This document shows, in pieces, positions 23,757 to 32,559 of a DNA stretch of 64,000 nt. Both the position numbers and the translations under genes were made by a program. The notes under the pieces were generated by a model. It saw only the letters and a list, made by a program, of their open reading frames with translations. It was not told the origin of the DNA and did not search any database. Source of the DNA: Candidatus Schekmanbacteria bacterium (GTDB lineage Bacteria > Schekmanbacteria > GWA2-38-11 > J061); contig JACRJM010000003.1 in the NCBI GenBank assembly GCA_016219965.1, forward strand, positions 256,299-320,298, read 5' to 3'. Within the stretch, counting starts at the first letter, position 1. The number at the start of each line of letters is the position of its first letter.

Positions 23757-24506
23757 ATGGTAATAACCGGTGTAAAGAAGTTATTGTTCTTTTTTTCAGC
23801 TCTTATTTTTTTAGTATATCCATTGCATTCACGTGCTGAAAGACCCCATGTAACAGAAGACCTTGGAACTACCGAGCCGGGGAAGTTTGAACTCGAGATA
23901 GGAACACAATTTGAAAACCTTGGCGGCAGCGAAGAAAAAGCTGTAATAAACGAATATGCCCTGATTACAGGAATCTACAATCGGGTAGAATTGAATGTGA
24001 TAGTGCCTTTTCAGCTACATAACTCTGAGAATGATCATGAGGGATTAGGTGATATGCATTTTCTTCTTAAAAGCAGGTTTTTGGATGAGGGAGATTATAC
24101 TCCGGCCATAGGTGCGCTTTTTGAAGTTTTTGTCCCGTCGGGAGATGAAGAGAAGGATTTAGGCTCAGGGCATACTGATTACGTGGCTAAAGTTCTTTTT
24201 GAAAAAAATATTGGGAAGCTTATGCTTGATATAAATGGCGGATATTCTTTCATCAAGGAAGGCGTTGATAAATTCTTCTATGCTGCATCTGCTCACTATG
24301 CGCTTTTTGACAGATTTCACATTGTTTCTGAGCTTGTAGGCGAAGCAGACCACAAGGCTAAAAACGAAGACCCTCTTTTCATAATGGGTGGATTTCAGGC
24401 TCATTTTACATGTGAAACATTTATGGATATAGGAATGAGGTTTGGACTGACAAAGGACTCCCCAGATTATACTCTGGCTATTGGTATCACGATTCCTCTG
24501 AATTAA
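23757..24506 (+). CDS. Outer-membrane beta-barrel protein, MetA-pathway/transporter-like
   Basis: 249 residues with a signal peptide (about 1-27, ending HSRAERPH). The mature part is a series of alternating amphipathic strands (for example FELEIGTQFENL, VELNVIVPFQLH, AIGALFEVFVPSG) ending in ITIPLN, consistent with a small outer-membrane barrel. It resembles the family annotated as MetA-pathway of phenol degradation / putative transporter. The ATG at 23757 follows AGAGGCG at a suitable distance. A decayed duplicate of its residues 130-160 lies just downstream (24544-24663). It converges on the znu-type genes. Confidence 0.75.
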   Translation: MVITGVKKLLFFFSALIFLVYPLHSRAERPHVTEDLGTTEPGKFELEIGTQFENLGGSEEKAVINEYALITGIYNRVELNVIVPFQLHNSENDHEGLGDMHFLLKSRFLDEGDYTPAIGALFEVFVPSGDEEKDLGSGHTDYVAKVLFEKNIGKLMLDINGGYSFIKEGVDKFFYAASAHYALFDRFHIVSELVGEADHKAKNEDPLFIMGGFQAHFTCETFMDIGMRFGLTKDSPDYTLAIGITIPLN

Positions 24507-24543
24507 ATCCAACTGCAACTCTAAGACGAATAGTTTTTTTAAC

Positions 24544-24663
24544 AAACCATTTAGGAAAAAAGAAAAAGATTTGGAGTCAGGATATACAAGCTATGAGGCA
24601 AAGCTTCTTCTTGAGAAACACATCGGGAAACTGAGGCTATATTTTTCTCTCAATTTTTTTTGA
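24544..24663 (+). pseudogene. Remnant of a duplicated outer-membrane protein gene
   Basis: An open stretch without a start codon translates as KKEKDLESGYTSYEAK, then LLLEKHIGKLRLYFSL and a TGA stop at 24661-24663. It aligns with the intact neighbour's EEKDLGSGHTDYVAK and VLFEKNIGKLMLDING (DNA 24150-24235), with matching spacing. The remnant therefore derives from a second copy of the gene at 23757, most of which has been lost. It overlaps the end of the opposite-strand permease gene by 14 bp. Confidence 0.75.
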
Positions 24664-25468
24664 TAAAAAACCTCGCAACAGCGCTTAATAAAAGTGTGAT
24701 ACCGAAGGCTGAAACCAGGGCTGCCCCTGTCGGAAAATCATACTTTCCTGATAAACCAAGCCCGATAGCGGACGCAACAATGGCTATCCCCCATGCGATT
24801 ATCATTCCCTTAACAAATTTGTTCACAAAAAAAAGCGAGCAGACGGCAGGGATGACAAGGAAACTGAATACAAGAAGAACTCCTGCAACTCTCACTGACC
24901 TTGTTACCATAACTCCGAAGATGCAATAAAAAATAAAATCCCAGAGCCTTCTTCCTTTGTCTGTTTTTACAATCTTTCCGGAAAGAGTTGATATATCCCA
25001 GAACTTTTTATGAAAAATCAGACAGAAGACCCCGAGAACAACATATAGGGCAAGAAGTTCAAATACATCCTGCCAGTTGACAAAGAGGATGTTTCCGACA
25101 AGCATTGTCTTCATCTCATCAAGTCCATGAGGAGACTTATCGAGTACAAGGACAGTAAGCGCCGTAGATACCACATAAACTATCCCGATAATCGCCTCAT
25201 GCGGTACAGCCTCATCTTTAAAACGCCCGATAGCAAAAAGGGCAGCTCCAAAAAAAGTAAATGCCAGAGAAAGAGCATAGGCGCTTAAACTTTCTTCATC
25301 ATATCCTTTGAGAAGACCTATACTTGCTCCAAGAGCTGCACATTGAGCAAGGGCAATGTCAACGAAAATTACCCCTCTCCTGACAATGTGCATCCCCATG
25401 TAACAGTGAATTGCCGCAATCAAAAGACATGCAAAAAAAGGTATTATCAGCAACTGAATATTTTCCAT
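24650..25468 (-). CDS. znuB: Zinc/manganese-type ABC transporter permease (ZnuB family)
   Basis: Inner-membrane permease of a divalent-metal importer of the ABC-3 family, 272 residues with about eight hydrophobic segments. Family sequences: GMHIVRRGVIFVDIALAQ near residue 25, SPHGLDEMKTMLVGNIL in the middle, RVAGVLLVFSFLVIPAV (coupling loop) and SGKYDFPTGAAL near the end. The ATG at 25468 has a GGAG site, 27 bp after the binding-protein stop. Last gene of the operon. An ATPase gene (znuC), normally between or beside these two, is absent. Confidence 0.9.
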   Translation of the reverse strand: MENIQLLIIPFFACLLIAAIHCYMGMHIVRRGVIFVDIALAQCAALGASIGLLKGYDEESLSAYALSLAFTFFGAALFAIGRFKDEAVPHEAIIGIVYVVSTALTVLVLDKSPHGLDEMKTMLVGNILFVNWQDVFELLALYVVLGVFCLIFHKKFWDISTLSGKIVKTDKGRRLWDFIFYCIFGVMVTRSVRVAGVLLVFSFLVIPAVCSLFFVNKFVKGMIIAWGIAIVASAIGLGLSGKYDFPTGAALVSAFGITLLLSAVARFFIKKN

Positions 25469-25495
25469 TATTCATCTCCGCCAGATTGTAATAAG

Positions 25496-26530
25496 TTAAT
25501 TCTTCATAGCCGCAACAATACTTTGCAGGATAGCATCAATAAGAGAAACGTAATCCTTCGCTTTGTCGCTTCCTCCCACCGAGTTTGGCGCCACGACAAT
25601 TTTTGCACCCGTCTTTTCAGCGACAAGTTTTGCCGGTTTATCAGCATAAAAAGGCTCCATAAGTATCACCTTTACATTCCCGGATTTCATCTGTTCAATG
25701 ACTTCATTTATATGTGTTGGACCCGGAGGTATTCCCGGTTTGGGCTCGAGCTGATCTATGATATGTAACCCAAACCTTGAAGCGAAATATGGCCAGGAAT
25801 TGTGATAGGTAACGATCTTTGCATTCTGGAATGGCATCACCTCGGCCATCCAGCCGCCAAGTTCTCCCTGAAGATTATTTGACTTGATAAACTCATAGAA
25901 TTTTCCCCCTGCAAGAAGATCTGACAATTTTTCACCACCAACCTTATCAGTTAGTTTTTTCCCAAAAAGAGCTTCATCAATACGACTGTTAAAAAGCGAA
26001 AGATTCTTCTGAAAGTATGGTGCGTCAGAAGGATAAATAGAGCACAGACGGTTCGTTATATTCTTTGCAATGATTTTACCGTTAAGCGGATCAGTCCAGT
26101 AATGAGGATTCCCGCAAGGATGGATATCTCCCATTGAGCGGTCAATCTTGCCAGTCGGCACTTGTAGCCTCATAACTCCCTCAGACACGTCAAGATTGCC
26201 CTGAGCCCCCGGCTGTATCTTAGGATTCCTTGAACCTTCAATAATCAGTGACTCCCAGCCAATCTCAAGCTCAAGACCTACCTTGATAAACAAATCAGCG
26301 CGCTTTGCCTTGATCATATAGCTTGGCTTTGCATCAATGAAATGAGGGTCCTGGTAACCTGTGGAAATGCTCGTTACACTAACTTTATCACCGCCGATAT
26401 ATTCTGTTATAGACTTAAGATCAGGCGTAGTTGTCACAACCTCAATAGAGGCTGAATGTGCAGGTTGAAAAGACATCAAAAAAATAACAGCGCTTGAAAG
26501 CAAAACAATTATCATTAATCTTATTTTCAT
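25496..26530 (-). CDS. znuA: Metal-binding periplasmic protein of an ABC importer (ZnuA/TroA family)
   Basis: Periplasmic receptor that captures Zn2+ or Mn2+ for the ZnuB-type permease. Cleavable signal peptide, residues about 1-27 (ends PAHSAS). Candidate metal ligands are the His in GYQDPHFIDAKPS, the His in GNPHYWTDPLNG, the His in VTYHNSWPYFA and the acidic residue in LMEPFYADKPA. It lacks the long His-rich loop of many ZnuA proteins, so Zn versus Mn cannot be decided. The ATG at 26530 has GGAG nine bases upstream. It lies 10 bp downstream of the porin gene, in the same operon. Confidence 0.9.
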   Translation of the reverse strand: MKIRLMIIVLLSSAVIFLMSFQPAHSASIEVVTTTPDLKSITEYIGGDKVSVTSISTGYQDPHFIDAKPSYMIKAKRADLFIKVGLELEIGWESLIIEGSRNPKIQPGAQGNLDVSEGVMRLQVPTGKIDRSMGDIHPCGNPHYWTDPLNGKIIAKNITNRLCSIYPSDAPYFQKNLSLFNSRIDEALFGKKLTDKVGGEKLSDLLAGGKFYEFIKSNNLQGELGGWMAEVMPFQNAKIVTYHNSWPYFASRFGLHIIDQLEPKPGIPPGPTHINEVIEQMKSGNVKVILMEPFYADKPAKLVAEKTGAKIVVAPNSVGGSDKAKDYVSLIDAILQSIVAAMKN

Positions 26531-26540
26531 TTTTTATCTC

Positions 26541-27896
26541 CTAATATTTATGAGCCCTGTGAGGACCCATACCGAAATCGAGCTGCAGCCAGACTTCATC
26601 AGAGTCATTGTCAAAATTCCTGTCTGTATGTTTGTATTCAAGCCTCCAGAAGGCAAACTCACTCTGCGCAAAAGTAAGATTTGCCGTATAACCATTGTCA
26701 TATTTTGAGCTGTCGTGCGGATATTCTGAGTAATCATAACGCACGCCGGCAGTCCATCTTCTCTCGAACTGATATTGCAGTGACGAATACATCCCGAAAC
26801 TGTTTTCTTCAATCCTGTCATGTTTATTGTTCTGGGATGCGAGAAACTCAGTCTGCCATGTAAAAGATTTATAAAGCCCTTCCCTTTCCGGCCTCCATTT
26901 ATAGGTAAGGTCGATTCCTTCAAGGTTAGTCCTTTGCCTGCCGTGCCCATTGTCATTAGGTCCTGTGGCTCCGCTCAAACCCAGCTCAAGAGTGGAACTT
27001 TGAGACAGATCAAAGAAATTTTTAAGGTGCCCCAGATAAACTAGATCATTGGATTTTTTCCCGCCGAAACTTTTCTCATTGCCGTTATTGAAGGCTTCAA
27101 CAGTAAGCTCGATATATTTATCCCAGGGGTTAGGAATAAGATAGTTTGCCGACACTCCGGCTTCTGCCATCTGGTCAGGTCCGAAATAGTGATTTATGAA
27201 ATCAGGGTTTGTAACCCATGGTCTCCGATGGGTATGATATGTATTTGCCTTGCCAAAGGCTGCCTTGAATTTTCCGAGCCTTGCCTGCAAATCTGCAGGA
27301 AGATTGAGAAATGTTACATAACCTTCTTCAACATCAATTTCATAGCTTCCTCTATCCTCTTCGATGGCAAGAAATATATCTCCCCTTGCATATGGGTCGA
27401 TGGCAGCGGAAAAGGCAACCTCTACCTCTCTAAGTGAAAACCTGTCTTCATTTTGCTCTCTAAATCCTTTGTTGCTGATATGACCTGTAAGGTCGCCTAT
27501 GACAGACATGTCCGGATTAAAACTCTGCACAGCCCTTACCAAATCTGTAGTGACTGCCGGAGTCTGCATAGACTGAGCAGTTTCAGCAATTGCAGGAGAT
27601 TTTTCCTCTTTAACCTTCTGCTCTTCAGCAACAATATCTTTCCTCTGTTCCTGAACAGGTTCTGTCGTAGTTAATTTTTCATCATTTTGTTTTTGAAGTT
27701 TCAGAAGGACAGCCTGCTGGTTCTCTATTATCTCCTGCATTTTTTTCATTGTTTCCTTCAACTGCGACATCTCATCTTTTAACGTCTTTATCTCTTCATC
27801 GCGATTTTTCATCTCTCCAGCTCCTGCCGCGCCGGTCATCAGTATGAGATTGAAAAATACTAAAACAATAGTACAAATAAAAAGTTTATATTTCAT
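26541..27896 (-). CDS. Outer-membrane porin-like protein linked to metal uptake
   Basis: Signal peptide (MKYKLFIC start, ending GAAGAGE), then a predicted trimerisation coiled coil at about residues 25-80 (heptads such as IKTLKDEMSQLKETMKKMQ), a linker, and a beta-barrel of about 300 residues with aromatic girdles ending near LQLDFGMGPHRAHKY. This resembles coiled-coil-anchored porins of the phosphate/zinc porin type. The open frame begins at 27953, but the ATG at 27896 has GGAGGG just upstream and starts exactly at the signal peptide. It is followed by znuA after 10 bp, so its role is probably to let the metal or its complex cross the outer membrane. Confidence 0.8.
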   Translation of the reverse strand: MKYKLFICTIVLVFFNLILMTGAAGAGEMKNRDEEIKTLKDEMSQLKETMKKMQEIIENQQAVLLKLQKQNDEKLTTTEPVQEQRKDIVAEEQKVKEEKSPAIAETAQSMQTPAVTTDLVRAVQSFNPDMSVIGDLTGHISNKGFREQNEDRFSLREVEVAFSAAIDPYARGDIFLAIEEDRGSYEIDVEEGYVTFLNLPADLQARLGKFKAAFGKANTYHTHRRPWVTNPDFINHYFGPDQMAEAGVSANYLIPNPWDKYIELTVEAFNNGNEKSFGGKKSNDLVYLGHLKNFFDLSQSSTLELGLSGATGPNDNGHGRQRTNLEGIDLTYKWRPEREGLYKSFTWQTEFLASQNNKHDRIEENSFGMYSSLQYQFERRWTAGVRYDYSEYPHDSSKYDNGYTANLTFAQSEFAFWRLEYKHTDRNFDNDSDEVWLQLDFGMGPHRAHKY

Positions 27897-28005
27897 GCCC
27901 TCCCTCCATAAAAAAACAAGTTCTTTCGCTGATAATAAATTGCCACAGCGCACAGAAGAAATATATTAACCCTGAAATCAAAAAATATGAGTAAGTACTG
28001 GCCTA

Positions 28006-28320
28006 TCAGAAAGTGTATGCTTGGACAGGAGGGGAGCGAAGCTTTGGCAAGAAAAAGAGATTACTGAGGCATGTTATCCTGCTGATCATAATTTGAATAA
28101 AATCGCAGGCAAAATGGCAGTAGAGGACTGGAGAAATTAGAATCACTCCAATTAGAACCTGAATCAATTTGCAGTTCATACAATCTGTGTGGAAAATGTC
28201 TGATTCAATATAATGGATGTGCGTGGTTGCAATAAAAAGAGCTGTAACAAAAAATATTAGGCACAGAACCAGCAGGAAAGGATAATATTTGGAGATGATT
28301 TTTGCTCTTGGTTCTTTCAT
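28006..28320 (-). CDS. Small membrane protein with H-x-H and C-x-x-C motifs, upstream of the metal uptake genes
   Basis: About 104 residues. A basic N-terminus (KEPRAK) leads into a membrane helix (LLVLCLIFFVTALFIA), then THIHYIES and DCMNC on the outer side, then a second helix (LIQVLIGVILISPVLYC). Small proteins with this helix-HxH-Cxx C layout occur beside metal transporters, but I cannot name a family. The frame is open further upstream to 28515, overlapping the LOG gene, and there is no clear ribosome site at 28320. It ends about 110 bp before the porin start, on the same strand. It may be part of the same operon or regulon. Confidence 0.5.
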   Translation of the reverse strand: MKEPRAKIISKYYPFLLVLCLIFFVTALFIATTHIHYIESDIFHTDCMNCKLIQVLIGVILISPVLYCHFACDFIQIMISRITCLSNLFFLPKLRSPPVQAYTF

Positions 28321-28390
28321 AGATTTAGTTAATAATAAATAAAAAATTTGTGCAAGAATTTTTAAACACAGACTTTTAGGAGAAACAAAA

Positions 28391-29071
28391 ATGGTTGAAG
28401 AAGTAAGAACTAATGACCTTTGGATGGTATTTAAGATAATGGGAGAGTTTGTTGAAGGATTTGAAACTCTTTCTAAAATCGGCCCTGCTGTTTCAGTCTT
28501 CGGAGGTGCGCGCATAAAAAAGGGAACGAAATATTACAAGCTTGCTGTTGCAGTTTCTGAGGCGATATCAAAGACAGGATTTTCCGTAATTTCCGGCGGC
28601 GGCGGCGGCATCATGGAAGCGTGCAATCTTGGTGCAAAAAAGGGAAACGGAAAATCAATAGGATTAAATATAAAGCTCCCCTTTGAGCAAAAACCAAATA
28701 AATATTCAGAAGTTAAAATGAATTTTGATTACTTTTTTGTCCGTAAGGTGATGTTTGTAAAGTATGCAACCGGGTATGTAATTTTCCCCGGAGGATTCGG
28801 GACATTAGATGAAGCCTTTGAGGCTCTTACGTTAATACAGACAGGGAAAATATCAAATTTCCCTGTTATATTCGTTGGGAAAAAATATTGGAGCGGGCTT
28901 ATAAGATGGATAAAAAATAATATGATAAGAGAAGGCACTATCTCTGAGTCTGACCTTGATCTTATTCACATGACTGATGACCCGGAAGAGGTAGTGCAAA
29001 TTATAGGCAATTATTTCTATGAGAAAAACGGCAAAGCGGTAGAAAGTCGCCGCACCGTAATGATAATCTGA
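28391..29071 (+). CDS. LOG family protein (cytokinin riboside phosphoribohydrolase-like)
   Basis: Rossmann-fold protein of the LOG/TIGR00730 family, which hydrolyses nucleoside 5'-monophosphates to free base and ribose 5-phosphate. Signature motifs are GGGGGIMEACNLGA at about residues 66-79 and PGGFGTLDE at about 134-142, the latter carrying the catalytic Glu. Length 226 is normal. The ATG at 28391 has AGGAG eight bases upstream. Single gene, divergent from the metal-uptake genes. Bacterial substrates are usually AMP-like nucleotides; the cell role here is unknown. Confidence 0.92.
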   Translation: MVEEVRTNDLWMVFKIMGEFVEGFETLSKIGPAVSVFGGARIKKGTKYYKLAVAVSEAISKTGFSVISGGGGGIMEACNLGAKKGNGKSIGLNIKLPFEQKPNKYSEVKMNFDYFFVRKVMFVKYATGYVIFPGGFGTLDEAFEALTLIQTGKISNFPVIFVGKKYWSGLIRWIKNNMIREGTISESDLDLIHMTDDPEEVVQIIGNYFYEKNGKAVESRRTVMII

Positions 29072-29097
29072 TTTAGCTGCTAACCCACAAATTTAAA

Positions 29098-29136
29098 AGA
29101 GACATCCTCTCCTTGTTACAAGAAGAGGATGTCTCT
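29098..29136 (-). terminator. Terminator of gdhA, possibly bidirectional
   Basis: A 13-bp perfect stem, AGAGACATCCTCT (29098) with AGAGGATGTCTCT (ending 29136). On the minus strand it is followed by TTTTAAATTT, matching termination of gdhA, which ends 19 bp upstream. There is no T run on the plus strand after LOG. Confidence 0.75.
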
Positions 29137-29155
29137 CATTATCTCAATTGGCTTC

Positions 29156-30526
<1,371 letters not shown>

Positions 30527-30680
30527 TTATAATTACATTCCCTGAAGAAGAATATAAACAAAAGTATCTCTTAAAAGTTTGAAAAAATTGTCTCGTTATC
30601 TGTCTATTTGTAAGGAGATCTTTACATATTACGCAGGATGCAAAAGGGGTTTTATTATGAAGATAAAAATGATATTCACA

Positions 30681-31244
30681 TCAATAGAAATTTGCTCTCC
30701 ACCAGTCATAGGGAGCCTTAGTCCTGGCTTCTTCTTTGAAGGCATCATATTTTTGCTTTGCCATTTCATATTGCTGTTTTGCTATTTCAACTTTCTTTGC
30801 CGCAGCGTCACGGTCTGCATTGGTATATGTTTTCCTTGAATAGGAATTTACCGTTCTTGCTTTGAAAGCTTCAGCATCATCAAGTGCGCTTTTGGCAGCA
30901 GAGAGTTCTCCTTCCACTTTAGACTTAGTTTCTTCCCATTTTTTCAGCTCTTCACCCTTTTTCTCTTCTTCTGTTTTCCCTCCTGCCTCTCCTTCCGCAG
31001 CTTTAGGGGCAGTTGCTTTTTCAATAAGCTCTTTATATTCAGGCTGGGGTTCCTTAGCTTCACCTGTCTCTATCCTCTGCTCAATTTTCTCCTTGTATTC
31101 CTGCGGGATCTTGTCTGGAGTATCAACGAGGTGAATCACTCCATCCTTGTCTTTGTAGCGGAAAATAGTCTCAGGATTAACAATATCTAAAGTAAATGTA
31201 AAAAGAAAAACCGGAAATAAAAATATCATTATCCGCCATTTCAT
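30681..31244 (-). CDS. DUF4124 domain protein, exported
   Basis: 187 residues. Signal peptide at about 1-22, then the DUF4124 segment ETIFRYKDKDGVIHLVDTPD (residues about 25-44), named for a short beta-hairpin that occurs in many periplasmic proteins. The rest is a charged, mostly helical and probably coiled-coil region rich in Glu, Lys and Ala (about 55-175). The ATG at 31244 has GGAGGG about nine bases upstream, and it starts four bases after the aroC stop, so the two are co-transcribed. Function unknown. Confidence 0.8.
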   Translation of the reverse strand: MKWRIMIFLFPVFLFTFTLDIVNPETIFRYKDKDGVIHLVDTPDKIPQEYKEKIEQRIETGEAKEPQPEYKELIEKATAPKAAEGEAGGKTEEEKKGEELKKWEETKSKVEGELSAAKSALDDAEAFKARTVNSYSRKTYTNADRDAAAKKVEIAKQQYEMAKQKYDAFKEEARTKAPYDWWRANFY

Positions 31245-31248
31245 AACG

Positions 31249-32451
31249 CTATTCCCTCCCTGCGTATTTTAATATGGCTTCTGTATATGCTTTAAAATTA
31301 TTTTCCATTTCCATCAAGCTGTCTCCGCCTAACTTTTCCATAAAGGCATTTGCCACTTCAAATGCCACAACAGCCTCTGCAACAACAGCGGCTGCCGGGA
31401 CTGCGCAAACATCAGACCTTTCAATAGCTGCTTTAAAAGGCTTTCTTGTCTTAATATCAACTGACCGGAGCGGCTTCATAAGGGTAGGAATAGGTTTCAT
31501 TACTGCTCTTATTATTATATTTTCTCCATTGGTTATTCCTCCCTCTATACCGCCTGCATTATTTGTCATCCGGTAAAAACCTCCTCCCCATGGGTTTCTT
31601 CCCTTGTGAGGCTGGTTAGGTTTTCTTAAGAATATCTCATCATGGTAAGCTGAACCTAACATATCAGCAGAGTTAAACCCTGCACCAATCTCGACCCCCT
31701 TTATTGCCTGAATGCTCATAACCGCATAGGCAAGCTTTGCATCAAGTTTTCTGTCCCAATGGAAAGTATTACCAAGCCCTGCCAGCGGGTTTTTTACTAT
31801 TATTTCGAAAATCCCTCCAAGGGAATCACCATTCTCTTTTGCCTTGTCTATGGCAGCTTTCATTTTCTCGGAAGATTTCCTGTCTGCACAGCGCACTTCT
31901 GAATGTTCAGCCCTGCGGAAAAGCTCAACCGGATTACGGGACAGGTCCTTTGCCTCTACTCCGCCGATATTGGTGACGTGACTTATGACCATAACTCCAA
32001 AATGATTAAGCAGGCTTTTGGCTACTGCTCCTACTGCAACGCGGCATGCAGTCTCCCTCGCGCTTGAACGCTCAAGGATATTTCTTAAATCATGCTCAAG
32101 ATATTTCAAGCCGCCTGCAAGATCAGCATGCCCGGGACGCGGATGGACAAGAAGCTGTACCTCCTCGTTGCGCGGCATAATAGACATCTTGGTTCGCCAG
32201 TTTTCCCAGTCCCGGTTTCTTATGAGAAGCGAGACCGGTGCTCCTGTTGTTTTCCCGAAACGCACGCCCGAGGTTATTTCAACTTCATCCCTCTCTATCT
32301 TCATACGGCCGCCTCTGCCATAGCCCATCTGGCGGCGGCGCAGTTCCAGGTTAATTTCCTCCCCTGTAATTGGAAGTCCCGAAGGAGCACCTTCGATTAT
32401 TGCGTTTATAAGTTTCCCGTGCGATTCACCTGCAGTCAAGTATCTCAACAT
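31249..32451 (-). CDS. aroC: Chorismate synthase
   Basis: Last step of the shikimate pathway: FMN-dependent elimination of EPSP to chorismate. Motifs include TAGESHGKLINAII at residues 6-19, RRQMGYGRGGRMKIE, RPGHADLAGGLKY, RSSARETACRVAVGAVAK and GGIEGGITNGENI, all diagnostic of the family. Length 400 is normal. The ATG at 32451 has a GGAAG site. No other aro gene is near. Co-transcribed with the DUF4124 gene. Confidence 0.97.
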   Translation of the reverse strand: MLRYLTAGESHGKLINAIIEGAPSGLPITGEEINLELRRRQMGYGRGGRMKIERDEVEITSGVRFGKTTGAPVSLLIRNRDWENWRTKMSIMPRNEEVQLLVHPRPGHADLAGGLKYLEHDLRNILERSSARETACRVAVGAVAKSLLNHFGVMVISHVTNIGGVEAKDLSRNPVELFRRAEHSEVRCADRKSSEKMKAAIDKAKENGDSLGGIFEIIVKNPLAGLGNTFHWDRKLDAKLAYAVMSIQAIKGVEIGAGFNSADMLGSAYHDEIFLRKPNQPHKGRNPWGGGFYRMTNNAGGIEGGITNGENIIIRAVMKPIPTLMKPLRSVDIKTRKPFKAAIERSDVCAVPAAAVVAEAVVAFEVANAFMEKLGGDSLMEMENNFKAYTEAILKYAGRE

Positions 32452-32506
32452 GATTGATCAGCTTCCTTCTCTTCTAAAAATTTATTTATATTATACATAT
32501 AAAAGA

Positions 32507-32534
32507 GAGGGCTCTCAACATATTGAGAGCCCTC
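32507..32534 (-). terminator. Terminator after the Ig-repeat adhesin gene
   Basis: A perfect 12-bp stem, GAGGGCTCTCAA with TTGAGAGCCCTC and a 4-base loop, followed on the minus strand by TCTTTTATAT. It separates the pil-adhesin transcript from aroC. Confidence 0.8.
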
Positions 32535-32559
32535 CATACTGCAAAGATTATGTGTAGCA

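Noticed and set aside
27897-28005. Zur or Fur box before the porin gene
   Set aside because: The region is AT-rich, but no convincing palindrome matching known boxes is present.
28321-28515. Upstream extension of the small membrane protein frame
   Set aside because: It lies antisense to the start of the LOG gene and does not look like protein; the ATG at 28320 begins at the basic-hydrophobic segment.
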